DNA from: an uncultured Oscillibacter sp.
Lineage (GTDB): Bacteria > Bacillota > Clostridia > Oscillospirales > Oscillospiraceae
Length of the DNA stretch: 44,268 nucleotides
Assembly: GCA_910583695.1 (NCBI GenBank)
Contig: CAJTZL010000019.1
Location: 1 to 44,268 of the forward strand
Direction: 5' to 3'
The stretch's first letter is position 1. Each line of letters opens with the position of its first letter. Shown piece by piece: positions 31,367-40,029 of the stretch. The translations under genes and the position numbers were made by a program. The notes beneath the pieces are model-generated. The model was not told the DNA's origin. It did no database searches and was given only the letters and a program-made list of their open reading frames with translations.

Positions 31367-34300
31367 TCAATATTCAATCTCCCCCGTATACACCAGCTTC
31401 GCGTCCCCCGTCAGGGTGACGCCCTCATCGGTGTAGTGGACGATCAGCTCCCCGCCCTTCACCCGGACGGTGATATCCCGGCCCTTTTCGCAAAGGCCGT
31501 TGGCCGCGGCGGCCACCACCGCCGCGCACGCTCCGGTGCCGCAGGCCATGGTCTCCCCGCTGCCCCGCTCCCAGACCCGCATTTTGATGGTGCTGGGATT
31601 GACGACCCGGATGAACTCCGTGTTGATCCGCTCCGGGAAATAGGGCGCGTGCTCAAACCGGGGGCCGATGAAGTCGATGTCCACGTCGTCCACACGCTTG
31701 CAGAAGACCACGCAGTGGGGGTTCCCCATGTCCACGCAGGTGATGTTGTAGGGCCGCCCGGCGATGCGGACGGGATAATCCACCACCTGGCTTTCCGCAA
31801 TGGTGAATTTCAGCGCCGAGGTGTCCAGGGCGGCTTTCCCCATGTCCACGCTGGCGGAAGTGACCTTCCCGTTGGTGGTGTACAGGGTGACGGTCCGGAG
31901 GCCGCTGCCGGTTTCCACCGTGAGAGTCTCCTTTGTGGAAAAGCCGTTGTCGTAGAGGTACTTCCCCAGGCACCGGAGGGCGTTGCCCGCCATTTTTCCC
32001 TCACTGCCGTCGCTGTTGAACATGCGCATTTTCACGTCGGCAATTTCGGACCGCTCCATGAGGATGATGCCGTCGGCCCCCACGCCGTAGTGCCTGTGGC
32101 AGAAGGTGACGCACAGGGACTCCGGGCAGGTGATCCGCCCGTCGAAGTTCTCCAGGAAAATGTAGTCGTTGCCGCAGGTCTGCATCTTGGTGAAGGGCAG
32201 CTTCTCCCGGCGCTCCCGGAGGTGGCAGATGTCCACCAGCTCCGTGTTCCTCTGGTTGTAGCGGGACTCCAGGATGTCCGCCAGGGCCCCGGCGGTGTCC
32301 AGGGACGTGAGGCAGGGAATGCCCAGCTGGACACAGCGGTGGTTCAGGCGGATAAAGTCCCGGATATACTCCGGCTCCGTGGAACCGGTGAGGATGACAT
32401 AGTCGATTTTTCCATCCTCCAGCAGCTGGAAAACCCGGTTGTCCTTTCCCAGCTTGCCCACGATCTCCACGCTGGTGCCCAGCCGCTCGATCTCATGAGC
32501 GGTGCCGTCGGTGGCGTAGAGCCGGAAGCCCAGCTCATCCAGCTTCCGGGCGGTGTCCAGAATCTCCGGCTGGTCCCGGCGGTTCACGGAGATGAGGACG
32601 CCCTTTTTCTCCTCGCTCTCCACCTTGTACCCGGCGGAGACCAGCCCCTTGAAGAGGGCCTCCTGCATGTTCTTGCCCAGGCCCAGGACCTCGCCGGTGG
32701 ACTTCATCTCCGGGGAGAGGGCGGCGTTGGCGTCGGTGAGCTTTTCGAAGGAGAAGACGGGAACCTTGACGGCGGTGTAAGGGGGCCGCTTGTAGAGCCC
32801 CGTGCCATAGCCCAGGGATTTCAGGGGCCGGCCCACCATGACCCGGGTGGCCAGATCCACCATGGGCACCCCGGTGACTTTGGAGATATAGGGCACCGTC
32901 CGGCTGGCCCGGGGGTTCACCTCAATGACATACAGCTCTCCCTGGTAGATGAGGTACTGGATGTTGATGAGTCCCCGGGTTCCCAGGGACAGGGCCAGCT
33001 TCTCGGAGCAGTCCACAATGGTTTTCAGCATCCGGTCCCCGATGGAGAAGGGGGGGTACACGGCGATGGAGTCCCCGGAGTGAACGCCGGTGCGCTCAAT
33101 GTGCTGCATGACGCCGGGGATGAGCACGTCCGCGCCGTCGGAGATCACGTCCACCTCCAGCTCCTTGCCCATCAGGTACTGGTCCACCAGCACGGGATTT
33201 TCCACCTTCCCCGAGAGGATGACGTTCATATAGGTCCGTACGTCCTCGTCGTTGTGGGCGATCACCATGTTCTGCCCGCCGATGACGTAGCTGGGGCGGA
33301 GGAGCACCGGGTAGCCCAGTTCGTTTGCCGCCGCCAGGGCCTCCTCCATGCCCAGGACTCCCCGGCCCTGGGGCCGCTTGATGTGGAAGCGCTCCAAAAG
33401 CGCGTCGAAGCGCTCCCGGTCCTCCGCCATGTCGATGGACTTGGCAGAGGTGCCCAGAATGGGAATGCCCTGCTGGTCCAGGAACTTTGTCAGCTTGATG
33501 GCCGTCTGCCCGCCGAAGGCCACCACCACCCCCACGGGCTTCTCCACGTCGATGATGTGGAGAACGTCCTCCGGGTACAGGGGCTCGAAGTACAGCCGGT
33601 CGGCGGTGTCGTAGTCCGTGGAGACGGTCTCCGGGTTGTTGTTCACAATCACCACGTCGTAGCCCAGCTCCTTCAGCGTCCAGACGCAGTGAACGGAGGA
33701 GTAATCGAACTCGATGCCCTGCCCGATGCGGATGGGCCCGGAGCCCAGGACCATGATGACGGGCCGCCCGGACCGGGGGAAGGCCCGGGACTCGCAGAAA
33801 CGGTCGAAGCTGGAGTAGAAATAGGGGGTCTCCGCGTCGAACTCCGCGCCGCAGGTGTCCACCATTTTGTACACGGCCTTCCGGCCCTCCTCCGGCAGCG
33901 CTTCCGCCCCGGAGAGGCGGAGCAGGGTTTCGTCGGGGTAGCCCAAGCGCTTGCCCTCGGCATAGCGTTCCGCCGTCAGGCCCTCCCCCTCCAGGGCCTT
34001 CTCAAAGTCCGCCATCCCCCGGAGCTTCCAGAGGAACCAGCGGTCGATCTTGGTAATGGAGAAAATTTCCTCCACGCTGACGCCGGATTTCAGTGCCTCG
34101 AAGACGGTGAAGATGCGCCGGTCGTCCACCCGGCGGAGCCGCTCCCAGATGGGTGCGCTTTCCGTGTGCTTCCGGTTCAGGCTGTCCTGGCCGATCTCCG
34201 CCCCCCGGACGGCCTTCATCAGGGCCATTTCAAAGCTGGGGGCGATGGACATGACCTCGCCGGTGGCCTTCATCTGGGTGCCCAGGGACCGGGAGGCGTC

Positions 34301-35398
34301 GGCGAACTTGTCGAAAGGCCATTTCGGCATCTTCACCACAATGTAGTCCAGCGTGGGCTCGAAGCAGGCGCAGGTTTTCCCGGTGATGTCGTTCTTGATC
34401 TCGTCCAAGGTGTACCCCAGGGCGATTTTCGCCGTGAGCTTGGCAATGGGATAGCCTGTGGCCTTGGAGGCCAGGGCCGAGGACCGGGAGACCCGGGGGT
34501 TCACTTCAATGACGGCGTATTCAAAGCTCTCGGGATTCAGGGCCAGCTGGACGTTGCAGCCCCCCACGATGCCCAAGTGGGCGATGATGTCCAGGGAGGC
34601 GGAGCGGAGCATCTGGAACTCCCGATCCGCCAGGGTCTGGGTGGGGGCCACCACGATGGAGTCGCCGGTGTGGACCCCCACGGGATCCAGATTCTCCATG
34701 GAGCAGACGGCAATGACGTTCCCCGCAGCGTCCCGCATGGTCTCGAACTCGATTTCCTTCCAGCCGAAGATAGCCTTTTCAATCAGCACCTGGGTGATGG
34801 GGGAGGCGTCCAGGCCCGTCTGGGCAATGACGCGAAGCTCCGCCTCATTGGCCGCCGCGCCGCCTCCCGCGCCGCCCAAGGTAAAGGCGGGGCGGACGAT
34901 GACGGGATAGCCGATTTTATCGGCCACGGCCAGAGCGCTTTCCACCGTCTCCGCAATGTCGGAGGCAATCACCGGCTGGCCGATCTCCGCCATGGCCTCC
35001 TTGAAGAGCTCCCGGTCCTCCGCCCGGGAGATGGCAGCGGCGTCGGTGCCCAGGAGGCGGACGTTCTGCTCCTGGAGGAAGCCCTCCTTGTCCAGCTGCA
35101 TGGCCAGGGTCAGGCCTGTCTGGCCCCCCAGGCCCGCCAGGAGAGAGTCGGGCTTCTCCTTGCGGATGATGCGCTTCATGGTCTCCACGGTCAGGGGCTC
35201 CAGGTAGATTTCATCCGCCATGGCCTGGTCCGTCATGATGGTGGCGGGGTTGGAGTTGCAGAGGACCACGTTCACCCCGGCTTCCTTCAGCACCCGGCAG
35301 GCCTGGGCCCCGGCGTAGTCAAATTCGGCGGCCTGCCCGATGACGATGGGGCCGGAGCCGATGACCAGGACCTTTTGGATACGGGTATCCAGAGGCAT
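31367..35398 (-). CDS. carB: Carbamoyl-phosphate synthase large subunit fused to a diaminopimelate-epimerase-like domain
   Basis: A 1343-aa protein. Residues 1-1065 are a complete CarB: two ATP-grasp halves (GSGPIVIGQAAEFDYAG; second half GSGPIRIGQGIEFDYSS), oligomerisation region, and the C-terminal allosteric domain ending LVDICHLRERR. It makes carbamoyl phosphate for pyrimidines and arginine from the ammonia supplied by CarA. Residues 1066-1343 (31367-32203) are a full-length DapF fold opening PFTKMQTCGNDYIF, with no linker, stop or frameshift between. DapF interconverts LL- and meso-diaminopimelate. Of its two catalytic cysteines, the second is present (C1286 in GSGETMACGTGACA) but the first is Ala1137 (SDGSEGKMAGNALRC; normally MCGN). 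So epimerase activity is doubtful. The start overlaps the carA stop by 1 nt (TAATG). Confidence 0.93.
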   Translation of the reverse strand: MPLDTRIQKVLVIGSGPIVIGQAAEFDYAGAQACRVLKEAGVNVVLCNSNPATIMTDQAMADEIYLEPLTVETMKRIIRKEKPDSLLAGLGGQTGLTLAMQLDKEGFLQEQNVRLLGTDAAAISRAEDRELFKEAMAEIGQPVIASDIAETVESALAVADKIGYPVIVRPAFTLGGAGGGAAANEAELRVIAQTGLDASPITQVLIEKAIFGWKEIEFETMRDAAGNVIAVCSMENLDPVGVHTGDSIVVAPTQTLADREFQMLRSASLDIIAHLGIVGGCNVQLALNPESFEYAVIEVNPRVSRSSALASKATGYPIAKLTAKIALGYTLDEIKNDITGKTCACFEPTLDYIVVKMPKWPFDKFADASRSLGTQMKATGEVMSIAPSFEMALMKAVRGAEIGQDSLNRKHTESAPIWERLRRVDDRRIFTVFEALKSGVSVEEIFSITKIDRWFLWKLRGMADFEKALEGEGLTAERYAEGKRLGYPDETLLRLSGAEALPEEGRKAVYKMVDTCGAEFDAETPYFYSSFDRFCESRAFPRSGRPVIMVLGSGPIRIGQGIEFDYSSVHCVWTLKELGYDVVIVNNNPETVSTDYDTADRLYFEPLYPEDVLHIIDVEKPVGVVVAFGGQTAIKLTKFLDQQGIPILGTSAKSIDMAEDRERFDALLERFHIKRPQGRGVLGMEEALAAANELGYPVLLRPSYVIGGQNMVIAHNDEDVRTYMNVILSGKVENPVLVDQYLMGKELEVDVISDGADVLIPGVMQHIERTGVHSGDSIAVYPPFSIGDRMLKTIVDCSEKLALSLGTRGLINIQYLIYQGELYVIEVNPRASRTVPYISKVTGVPMVDLATRVMVGRPLKSLGYGTGLYKRPPYTAVKVPVFSFEKLTDANAALSPEMKSTGEVLGLGKNMQEALFKGLVSAGYKVESEEKKGVLISVNRRDQPEILDTARKLDELGFRLYATDGTAHEIERLGTSVEIVGKLGKDNRVFQLLEDGKIDYVILTGSTEPEYIRDFIRLNHRCVQLGIPCLTSLDTAGALADILESRYNQRNTELVDICHLRERREKLPFTKMQTCGNDYIFLENFDGRITCPESLCVTFCHRHYGVGADGIILMERSEIADVKMRMFNSDGSEGKMAGNALRCLGKYLYDNGFSTKETLTVETGSGLRTVTLYTTNGKVTSASVDMGKAALDTSALKFTIAESQVVDYPVRIAGRPYNITCVDMGNPHCVVFCKRVDDVDIDFIGPRFEHAPYFPERINTEFIRVVNPSTIKMRVWERGSGETMACGTGACAAVVAAAANGLCEKGRDITVRVKGGELIVHYTDEGVTLTGDAKLVYTGEIEY

Positions 35399-36465
35399 TA
35401 CAGCTCCCCTCCCTTCATCAAATCCACAAAGCGGTCGAACAAAAAGGCAGTGTCCCGGGGGCCGCCCCGGGCCTCCGGGTGGAACTGGACGGTAAAGGCC
35501 CGGAGCTCCGGGTAGTCCAGCCCCTCACAGGTACCGTCGTTGGCGTTGGCAAAGGAGACGCGGCCGCGTTTCACGGAGTCTCCGTCCACGGCGTAGCCGT
35601 GGTTCTGGCTGGTGATGTAGGTCCGGGGGCCGCCCAGGTCCCGGACGGGCTGGTTGACCCCCCGGTGTCCGTATTTCAGCTTGTAGGTCCTCCCCCCCGC
35701 CGCCAGGGCGGTGAGCTGGTGCCCCAGGCAGATGCCGAACAGGGGGACCTTCCCCAGGAGCGCCTGAATCTGCGCAGTCTGATAGACGTTTTCCGCCGGG
35801 TCCCCGGGGCCGTTGGAGAGCATGATTCCGTCGGGCTTCCGGGCAAGCAGGTCCTCCGCCGCCGTGGAGGCGGGAAGCACCGTCACCTCACAGCCCCGCT
35901 TTTGGAGCTCCCGGACGATGTTGCGCTTGGCGCCGTAGTCCAGCAGGGCTACGCGGAACCGGGGAGAGGCCCCCTCCGCCGGGAAGACGGCGGGCTCCCG
36001 GCAGGTGACGGCCTCCACCACGCCGGTGACGGCATAGTTCTGAAGGGGGGAGAGGTCCGCCGGGACCTCGTCGCAGAGAAGCGCGTTCATGACCCCGGAT
36101 TCCCGGAGGATGCGGGTGAGCTGCCGGGTGTCCACGCCGCAGAGGCCAGGGATGTTCCGCTCCTTCAAAAAGCCCTCCAGGTCCCCCTGGCTGCGGAAGT
36201 TGGAGGGGTGCCCGCACCGCTCCCGGACCACGTAGCCCTTGACATGGCACGCCCCCTCGAAGTCCTCGGGAATGACGCCGTAGTTGCCGATGAGGGGATA
36301 GGTTTGCAGGACGATCTGCCCCGCGTAGCTGGGGTCCGTCAGGGTCTCCACATAGCCGCACATGCCGGTGGTGAAGACCAGCTCCCCCACGGCCCCGGCC
36401 TCGCCGCCGAAGCGGAACCCCTGGAACACCTGGCCGTCCGCCAGTACCAAATAGCCTTTCTTCAT
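35398..36465 (-). CDS. carA: Carbamoyl-phosphate synthase small subunit
   Basis: A 355-aa glutamine amidotransferase subunit that passes ammonia to CarB. It opens MKKGYLVLADGQVFQGFRFG; the class I glutaminase triad is in GICLGHQLTALA (Cys nucleophile) and VQFHPEARGGP (His). The start at 36465 has GGGAGG upstream and lies after the promoter at 36505-36533; the longer frame is rejected. Length is typical. Coupled to carB by a TAATG overlap. Confidence 0.96.
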   Translation of the reverse strand: MKKGYLVLADGQVFQGFRFGGEAGAVGELVFTTGMCGYVETLTDPSYAGQIVLQTYPLIGNYGVIPEDFEGACHVKGYVVRERCGHPSNFRSQGDLEGFLKERNIPGLCGVDTRQLTRILRESGVMNALLCDEVPADLSPLQNYAVTGVVEAVTCREPAVFPAEGASPRFRVALLDYGAKRNIVRELQKRGCEVTVLPASTAAEDLLARKPDGIMLSNGPGDPAENVYQTAQIQALLGKVPLFGICLGHQLTALAAGGRTYKLKYGHRGVNQPVRDLGGPRTYITSQNHGYAVDGDSVKRGRVSFANANDGTCEGLDYPELRAFTVQFHPEARGGPRDTAFLFDRFVDLMKGGEL

Positions 36466-36504
36466 GGATGCCTCCCTCGCGCTTATTGACGCTTTATCCC
36501 CTCT

Positions 36505-36533
36505 ATTATGAGGGTTTTCGGCCCCAGCGTCAA
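36505..36533 (-). promoter_or_regulatory. Sigma-A promoter of carAB
   Basis: On the minus strand TTGACG (36533-36528) and CATAAT (36510-36505), 17 bp apart, about 40 nt before carA. No PyrR-type attenuator or riboswitch was recognised in the short leader. The gap upstream to 36651 shows nothing else. Confidence 0.7.
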
Positions 36534-36651
36534 TCCTGGATTGGATTCCGGGCGGCAAAGTTTGGCTTCGAAAGGTATTACTTTTTGTGAAAAATGTGGA
36601 GGGTTCCGCCAGGAAACGGACCACCCGGGGGAGACGGCTTCTTCGGGAGAG

Positions 36652-36677
36652 AAGGGCCGCCCAGGAGGGCGGCCCTT
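36652..36677 (-). terminator. Rho-independent terminator of spoVAF
   Basis: AAGGGCCGCCC (36652-36662) and GGGCGGCCCTT (36667-36677), loop AGGA. On the minus strand it continues CTCTCCC. It sits between spoVAF and carA. Confidence 0.7.
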
Positions 36678-36796
36678 GTGGGTATTCTATTGGAAGACGA
36701 AACCGCAGGGGCCACCGCTTTCGGCGGCCTGCCCCCCAGGCCCTTGGCGAAAAGGGACCGTTCCCCGCGGCAAAGACGGAGAACGGCCCTGAAAAT

Positions 36797-38215
36797 TTAC
36801 GTGTTGTCCCGGCTGATGGGCTCCCGCACCAGGAGGCGCCAGAGGGCCTTTCCGTGGAAAGGAATCAGGGGGTAGAGATAGCCCCGGCCCACCAGGGGCT
36901 TGGTGGTGGCCAGCAGAATCAGAATCCCCAGGATTCCCAAGCCGTAGCCCCACACGTCAAACACCGCCGTCAGCAGGAGGAGAACCACCCGGAGGAGCTT
37001 GAAAGCGTAGCCCATCTCATAGCTGGGCTGGGCAAAGCTGGCCACGGACACGAAGGCCATATACACCAGCACCTCCGGCCCCAGCCATCCCGCCTGAACG
37101 GCGAAGTCGCCCAAGATCAGGGCCCCCAGCATGGAGAAGGAGTTGGACAGAGAGTCCGGCGTGTTCAGGGACGCCAGCTTGAGGACGTCCACCAGAAACT
37201 CCACCACCAGGAGCTGCCAGAGAAGGCCCAGGGCCGCGGGCTCCGGGGAGGAGAGAAATTCCAGCCACTCCGGCAGCCGCCCGGACTCCTTCACCATCAG
37301 GTACCAGGTGGGGGTGATGAGCAGGGAGATCAGAAACACGATGATCCGCAGCAGGCGGAGGTAGGACCCCACCAGAGGCGGGAAGTAAAACTCGTTGGCC
37401 TCCTGGGTGAAGTCGAAAAACGTGGTGGGCAGGATCATCACGGAGGGGGAGTTGTCCACCATCAGCACCACGTTGCCCTCCATGACGCTGGCGGCGGCGC
37501 TGTCGGGCCGCTCGGTGTAGCGGACCTTGGGAAAGGGGTTGTACCACTGCTTGGGCCGGATGGCCTCCGCCACGCTCTCTTGGGCCATGGAGAGGGAGTT
37601 GACATCAATGCCGTTGAGCTTCTCCCGGATGGCGGAAAGCAGGGCGGGGTCCGCCTTGTCGTCCAGATAGCAGAGCACCGCGTCGGTGTGGGAGCGCCTT
37701 CCCACCTTCAGCCCCTCCATGGTGAGGTGGGGATCCCGGATGCGGCGGCGGAGCAGGGCCATGTTGGGCACCACCGCCTCCACGAAGCCGTCGTGGGAGC
37801 CCCGGAGAACCTTGCCGTCCGGGGGCTCGTCCACGCCCCGGCTGGGGTAGCTCTTGGCGTCGATCTGGGCCCCGCCCCGGAGGCCCTCCACCAGAAGCAG
37901 GGTTTTTCCCATGAGGACGGAGGTGACAAGCTCCTCCGGGTCGAAGCCCACGTCCACCTCGGAAAAGGAAATCAGCCGGTCGGCGAAGTCCTGCATGTCC
38001 CGCAGGCCCTCCAGGGCGTTTTCCGGCCGGGAGAGCCAAAAGGCCCCCATGCGTTCCAGGGTCTCGTCCAGACCGTAGCCGTCCACCACCCAGATCCGGG
38101 CCCGGCGGCCGCCGATAAGATAGTCCCGGCTCACCATGTCCACGCTGCGGCCCACGCCCAGGGCCTCGTCAAAGAGCCGGACGTTATCCATGTAGTTGTC
38201 CGATAAAGTTCCCAT
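36797..38215 (-). CDS. spoVAF: SpoVAF/GerA-family spore germination protein
   Basis: A 472-aa protein. A cytoplasmic N-terminal half of about 280 residues (VGRSVDMVSRDYLIGGRRA; AQIDAKSYPSRGVDEPPDG; MVDNSPSVMILPTTFFDF) is followed by four or five membrane segments (about 287-305, 330-348, 365-390, 400-440), the layout of GerA A-subunits. The N-terminal wording is closer to SpoVAF than to germinant receptors. SpoVAF works in the spore inner membrane with the SpoVA channel that moves dipicolinic acid during germination. No other spoVA genes are in the window. ATG at 38215 follows GGAGGT. Confidence 0.88.
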   Translation of the reverse strand: MGTLSDNYMDNVRLFDEALGVGRSVDMVSRDYLIGGRRARIWVVDGYGLDETLERMGAFWLSRPENALEGLRDMQDFADRLISFSEVDVGFDPEELVTSVLMGKTLLLVEGLRGGAQIDAKSYPSRGVDEPPDGKVLRGSHDGFVEAVVPNMALLRRRIRDPHLTMEGLKVGRRSHTDAVLCYLDDKADPALLSAIREKLNGIDVNSLSMAQESVAEAIRPKQWYNPFPKVRYTERPDSAAASVMEGNVVLMVDNSPSVMILPTTFFDFTQEANEFYFPPLVGSYLRLLRIIVFLISLLITPTWYLMVKESGRLPEWLEFLSSPEPAALGLLWQLLVVEFLVDVLKLASLNTPDSLSNSFSMLGALILGDFAVQAGWLGPEVLVYMAFVSVASFAQPSYEMGYAFKLLRVVLLLLTAVFDVWGYGLGILGILILLATTKPLVGRGYLYPLIPFHGKALWRLLVREPISRDNT

Positions 38216-38312
38216 GCGCCACCTCCAAGAATGGGGGTAGTATGCGCGGAAGGGAGAAGGATTATCCCGGGACGGCGAGAGAACCTTTCACGGAGAAATT
38301 TTGGGAAGTCCC

Positions 38313-38341
38313 TTGACAATATATATATATATATATATAAT
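38313..38341 (+). promoter_or_regulatory. Perfect sigma-A promoter with an AT-dinucleotide spacer
   Basis: TTGACA (38313-38318) and TATAAT (38336-38341) are perfect consensus, and the 17-bp spacer (38319-38335) is wholly alternating A and T. The repeat runs on into the -10 (38319-38339). Slippage in steps of 2 bp would change the spacing and so the promoter strength. The gene at 38410 starts about 62 nt downstream. Confidence 0.88.
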
Positions 38342-38409
38342 TGTTACGTAAATTTTTTATGCAGGTTCCACAGGACCTGCGCCATTATTTTGTGCGGAGG
38401 GGATAAGGA

Positions 38410-39039
38410 ATGAAGATATCATTCAAGCTCGGGCTCATTTTCTGCGCCGTTGCCAGCGGCTTTTTTGTGGTTATTCTGGCAATATCCATGAGTTTGAATA
38501 GCAGTCTGCTGGAGTCGATTGGAGAAGTCTCGACCAGCAACGTTTTTCACTACGAATACATAGCCAGCCCCGTCTGTCAATACAAGGGCTGCGGCGCGGA
38601 GGGCGCAAAAGAGGTGAGCGTCAATCTCATAGATCCCTACGGGAGCCGTATTCGGGAGAGCGAAAACTACTCCATCAATGGCAAGAGCTACGACAAAACC
38701 GAAACCGGCTATGTCCCGAAAAAGGACACCTATCTCGTCCCGACAGACAAGGGCCTGAAGGTGGAGACGGAGCGGGGCTGGGAGGAGAAAACCTATGTCA
38801 CCGGGTCGGGAAGGTATACGACGGTGAGAGGCGTTTACTGCGCGGCCCATGCGGACGCCGGGGAAAAGCTCATTCAGGATGAGGTCAAATACGCCTTTAC
38901 CTGGGCGGGCACCGGCCCCCGGGTCCTGGCCGTGCTGGCAGTTCTGCCTTGGGCGCTGCTGCTGTGGTTCCGCGTTAAGGGCGGGAAGAAACCCGTTCCG
39001 GCAAGGACGGAAACGAACGCGAAGTCCCAAACGCCATAA
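38410..39039 (+). CDS. Uncharacterised membrane protein, 209 aa
   Basis: Two membrane segments, one near the N-terminus (LGLIFCAVASGFFVVILAIS, about 8-27) and one near the C-terminus (VLAVLAVLPWALLLWF, about 171-186), with an extracytoplasmic region between that contains CQYKGCGAEGAKEV and a later YCAAHAD; the paired cysteines could bind a metal or form a disulphide. The basic tail (RVKGGKKPVPAR) would be cytoplasmic. No family recognised. Start ATG 38410 with GGAGGGG upstream. Monocistronic, between the AT-spacer promoter and its own terminator. Confidence 0.75.
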   Translation: MKISFKLGLIFCAVASGFFVVILAISMSLNSSLLESIGEVSTSNVFHYEYIASPVCQYKGCGAEGAKEVSVNLIDPYGSRIRESENYSINGKSYDKTETGYVPKKDTYLVPTDKGLKVETERGWEEKTYVTGSGRYTTVRGVYCAAHADAGEKLIQDEVKYAFTWAGTGPRVLAVLAVLPWALLLWFRVKGGKKPVPARTETNAKSQTP

Positions 39040-39047
39040 CAAGACCG

Positions 39048-39077
39048 GAGGGCGGGAACCAATTCCCGCCCTCTTTT
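39048..39077 (+). terminator. Rho-independent terminator
   Basis: GAGGGCGGGAA (39048-39058) and TTCCCGCCCTC (39063-39073), loop CCAA, then TTTTC. It lies 9 nt after the 209-aa membrane-protein gene. Confidence 0.85.
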
Positions 39078-39123
39078 CTCTCTTCCATTTGCCGCCCCAA
39101 AGCGCCGCCGGGCCGCGCCCTTT

Positions 39124-39603
39124 TTAGTCCTGGGGCCGGAAGCCCAGGCCCGTCTGGATGTCCTCCATGGTCTGCTTGTCAAAGCGGTAGCTCATATCCC
39201 GGATGCCGATGGTGGAGCCCTTCTTCCGGTAGAGCCACAGCACGGAGGAATTGCGCATCTTCTGCGCCGGGGTAATGCCGCCGCCGATTCCGGGGATGAA
39301 GGCCACGTCCTTCAGGTTGTCATAGGACACCCGCTTTCCTCCCAGGACCAGGCCGCGCTCGTAAAACTGCGCGCTGCCGCCCCCCAGCTTCCTGGGAAGC
39401 TCCACCAGCAGAGGGCCGAACTCCCCGTCCGCCGCCCCCTGGGCCCGGGGGCCGTTCCACTCCAGGACAAACTGCCCGCCGTGGCGGGCCGCCTGAGCCT
39501 CCGCCCCCGCCCGCCGCCGGGCCGCACCCTTGTTCCAGGACTTCGTGATGGCCACGGATATCCAGATGAGGAAGACGATGAACAGGACAATGGCAATATA
39601 CAT
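39124..39603 (-). CDS. Uncharacterised membrane-anchored protein, 159 aa
   Basis: One N-terminal membrane segment (MYIAIVLFIVFLIWISVAI) followed by a basic stretch (KSWNKGAARRRAGAEAQAARHGG), which would put the rest in the cytoplasm, and a strand-rich C-terminal domain (SAQFYERGLVLGGKRVSYDNL; SSVLWLYRKKGSTIGIRD) resembling a small PH-like barrel. No family named. The start at 39603 follows GAAGGAGAG; a longer frame to 39969 runs antisense through RNA B and is rejected. Confidence 0.7.
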   Translation of the reverse strand: MYIAIVLFIVFLIWISVAITKSWNKGAARRRAGAEAQAARHGGQFVLEWNGPRAQGAADGEFGPLLVELPRKLGGGSAQFYERGLVLGGKRVSYDNLKDVAFIPGIGGGITPAQKMRNSSVLWLYRKKGSTIGIRDMSYRFDKQTMEDIQTGLGFRPQD

Positions 39604-39847
39604 AAGCGCTCTCCTTCTTTTCAATTTCTCCGGGCGTGTTTTGTAATCTTCCTCCCTCTTCCAGGGGACGGGCCCCGGGCGCCCGTCCCGCACCGAATTG
39701 CATTTCACCGCAGCGGCCCGGGGGCAAAGCGCCCCCAGACGGTCCGCCGGGTGAAAAACAAAAACACCGTGCAGGTCAAACCCCACACAGCGCGAGAAGC
39801 GAACGCTTTTCATGCGGACACGAGAATACACCGGGAAAAGCCGCCCC

Positions 39848-39876
39848 TTGCGTGAAGGGCCGGATTGTCGTATAAT
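39848..39876 (+). promoter_or_regulatory. Sigma-A promoter of structured RNA B
   Basis: TTGCGT (39848-39853) and TATAAT (39871-39876), 17 bp apart, at the same distance from the RNA as in copy A. Confidence 0.75.
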
Positions 39877-39881
39877 ATCCT

Positions 39882-39980
39882 CATGCGGTGCGGCCTTGCG
39901 GCCGTTGTGTAGGTGGTTCTGGCACCTGTGCAGGTCTGCGGGTGCTCCAACACCCGCAGGCTGCCGCATTTTTGTTTTTC
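39882..39980 (+). ncRNA. Structured small RNA B (paralogue of RNA A at 29473)
   Basis: Outer stem ATGCGG (39883-39888)/CCGCAT (39964-39969); hairpin 1 CGGCC/GGCCG; hairpin 2 AGGTG/CACCT with loop GTTCTGG, extended by flanking wobble pairs; hairpin 3 CTGCGGGTG/CACCCGCAG; then TTTTGTTTTT, which can act as terminator tail together with the outer stem or hairpin 3. Stem bases differ from copy A but pairing is kept. The minus-strand frame across it is not credible. Family not identified; one Rfam candidate to test is the Clostridiales-1 class, which I cannot confirm from memory. Confidence 0.75.
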
Positions 39981-40029
39981 AGGTCGATTATAGCAGGATT
40001 TTTCCGGCAATGCAAGTCCCTTCCGCCGG

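Noticed and set aside
31232..35515. A 1427-codon plus-strand open frame opposite carB
   Set aside because: It is the antisense shadow of the CarB-DapF gene in GC-rich DNA; no ribosome binding site and no recognisable domain.
36466..36504. PyrR-type attenuator in the carA leader
   Set aside because: The leader is only about 40 nt after the promoter and contains no anti-terminator/terminator pair.
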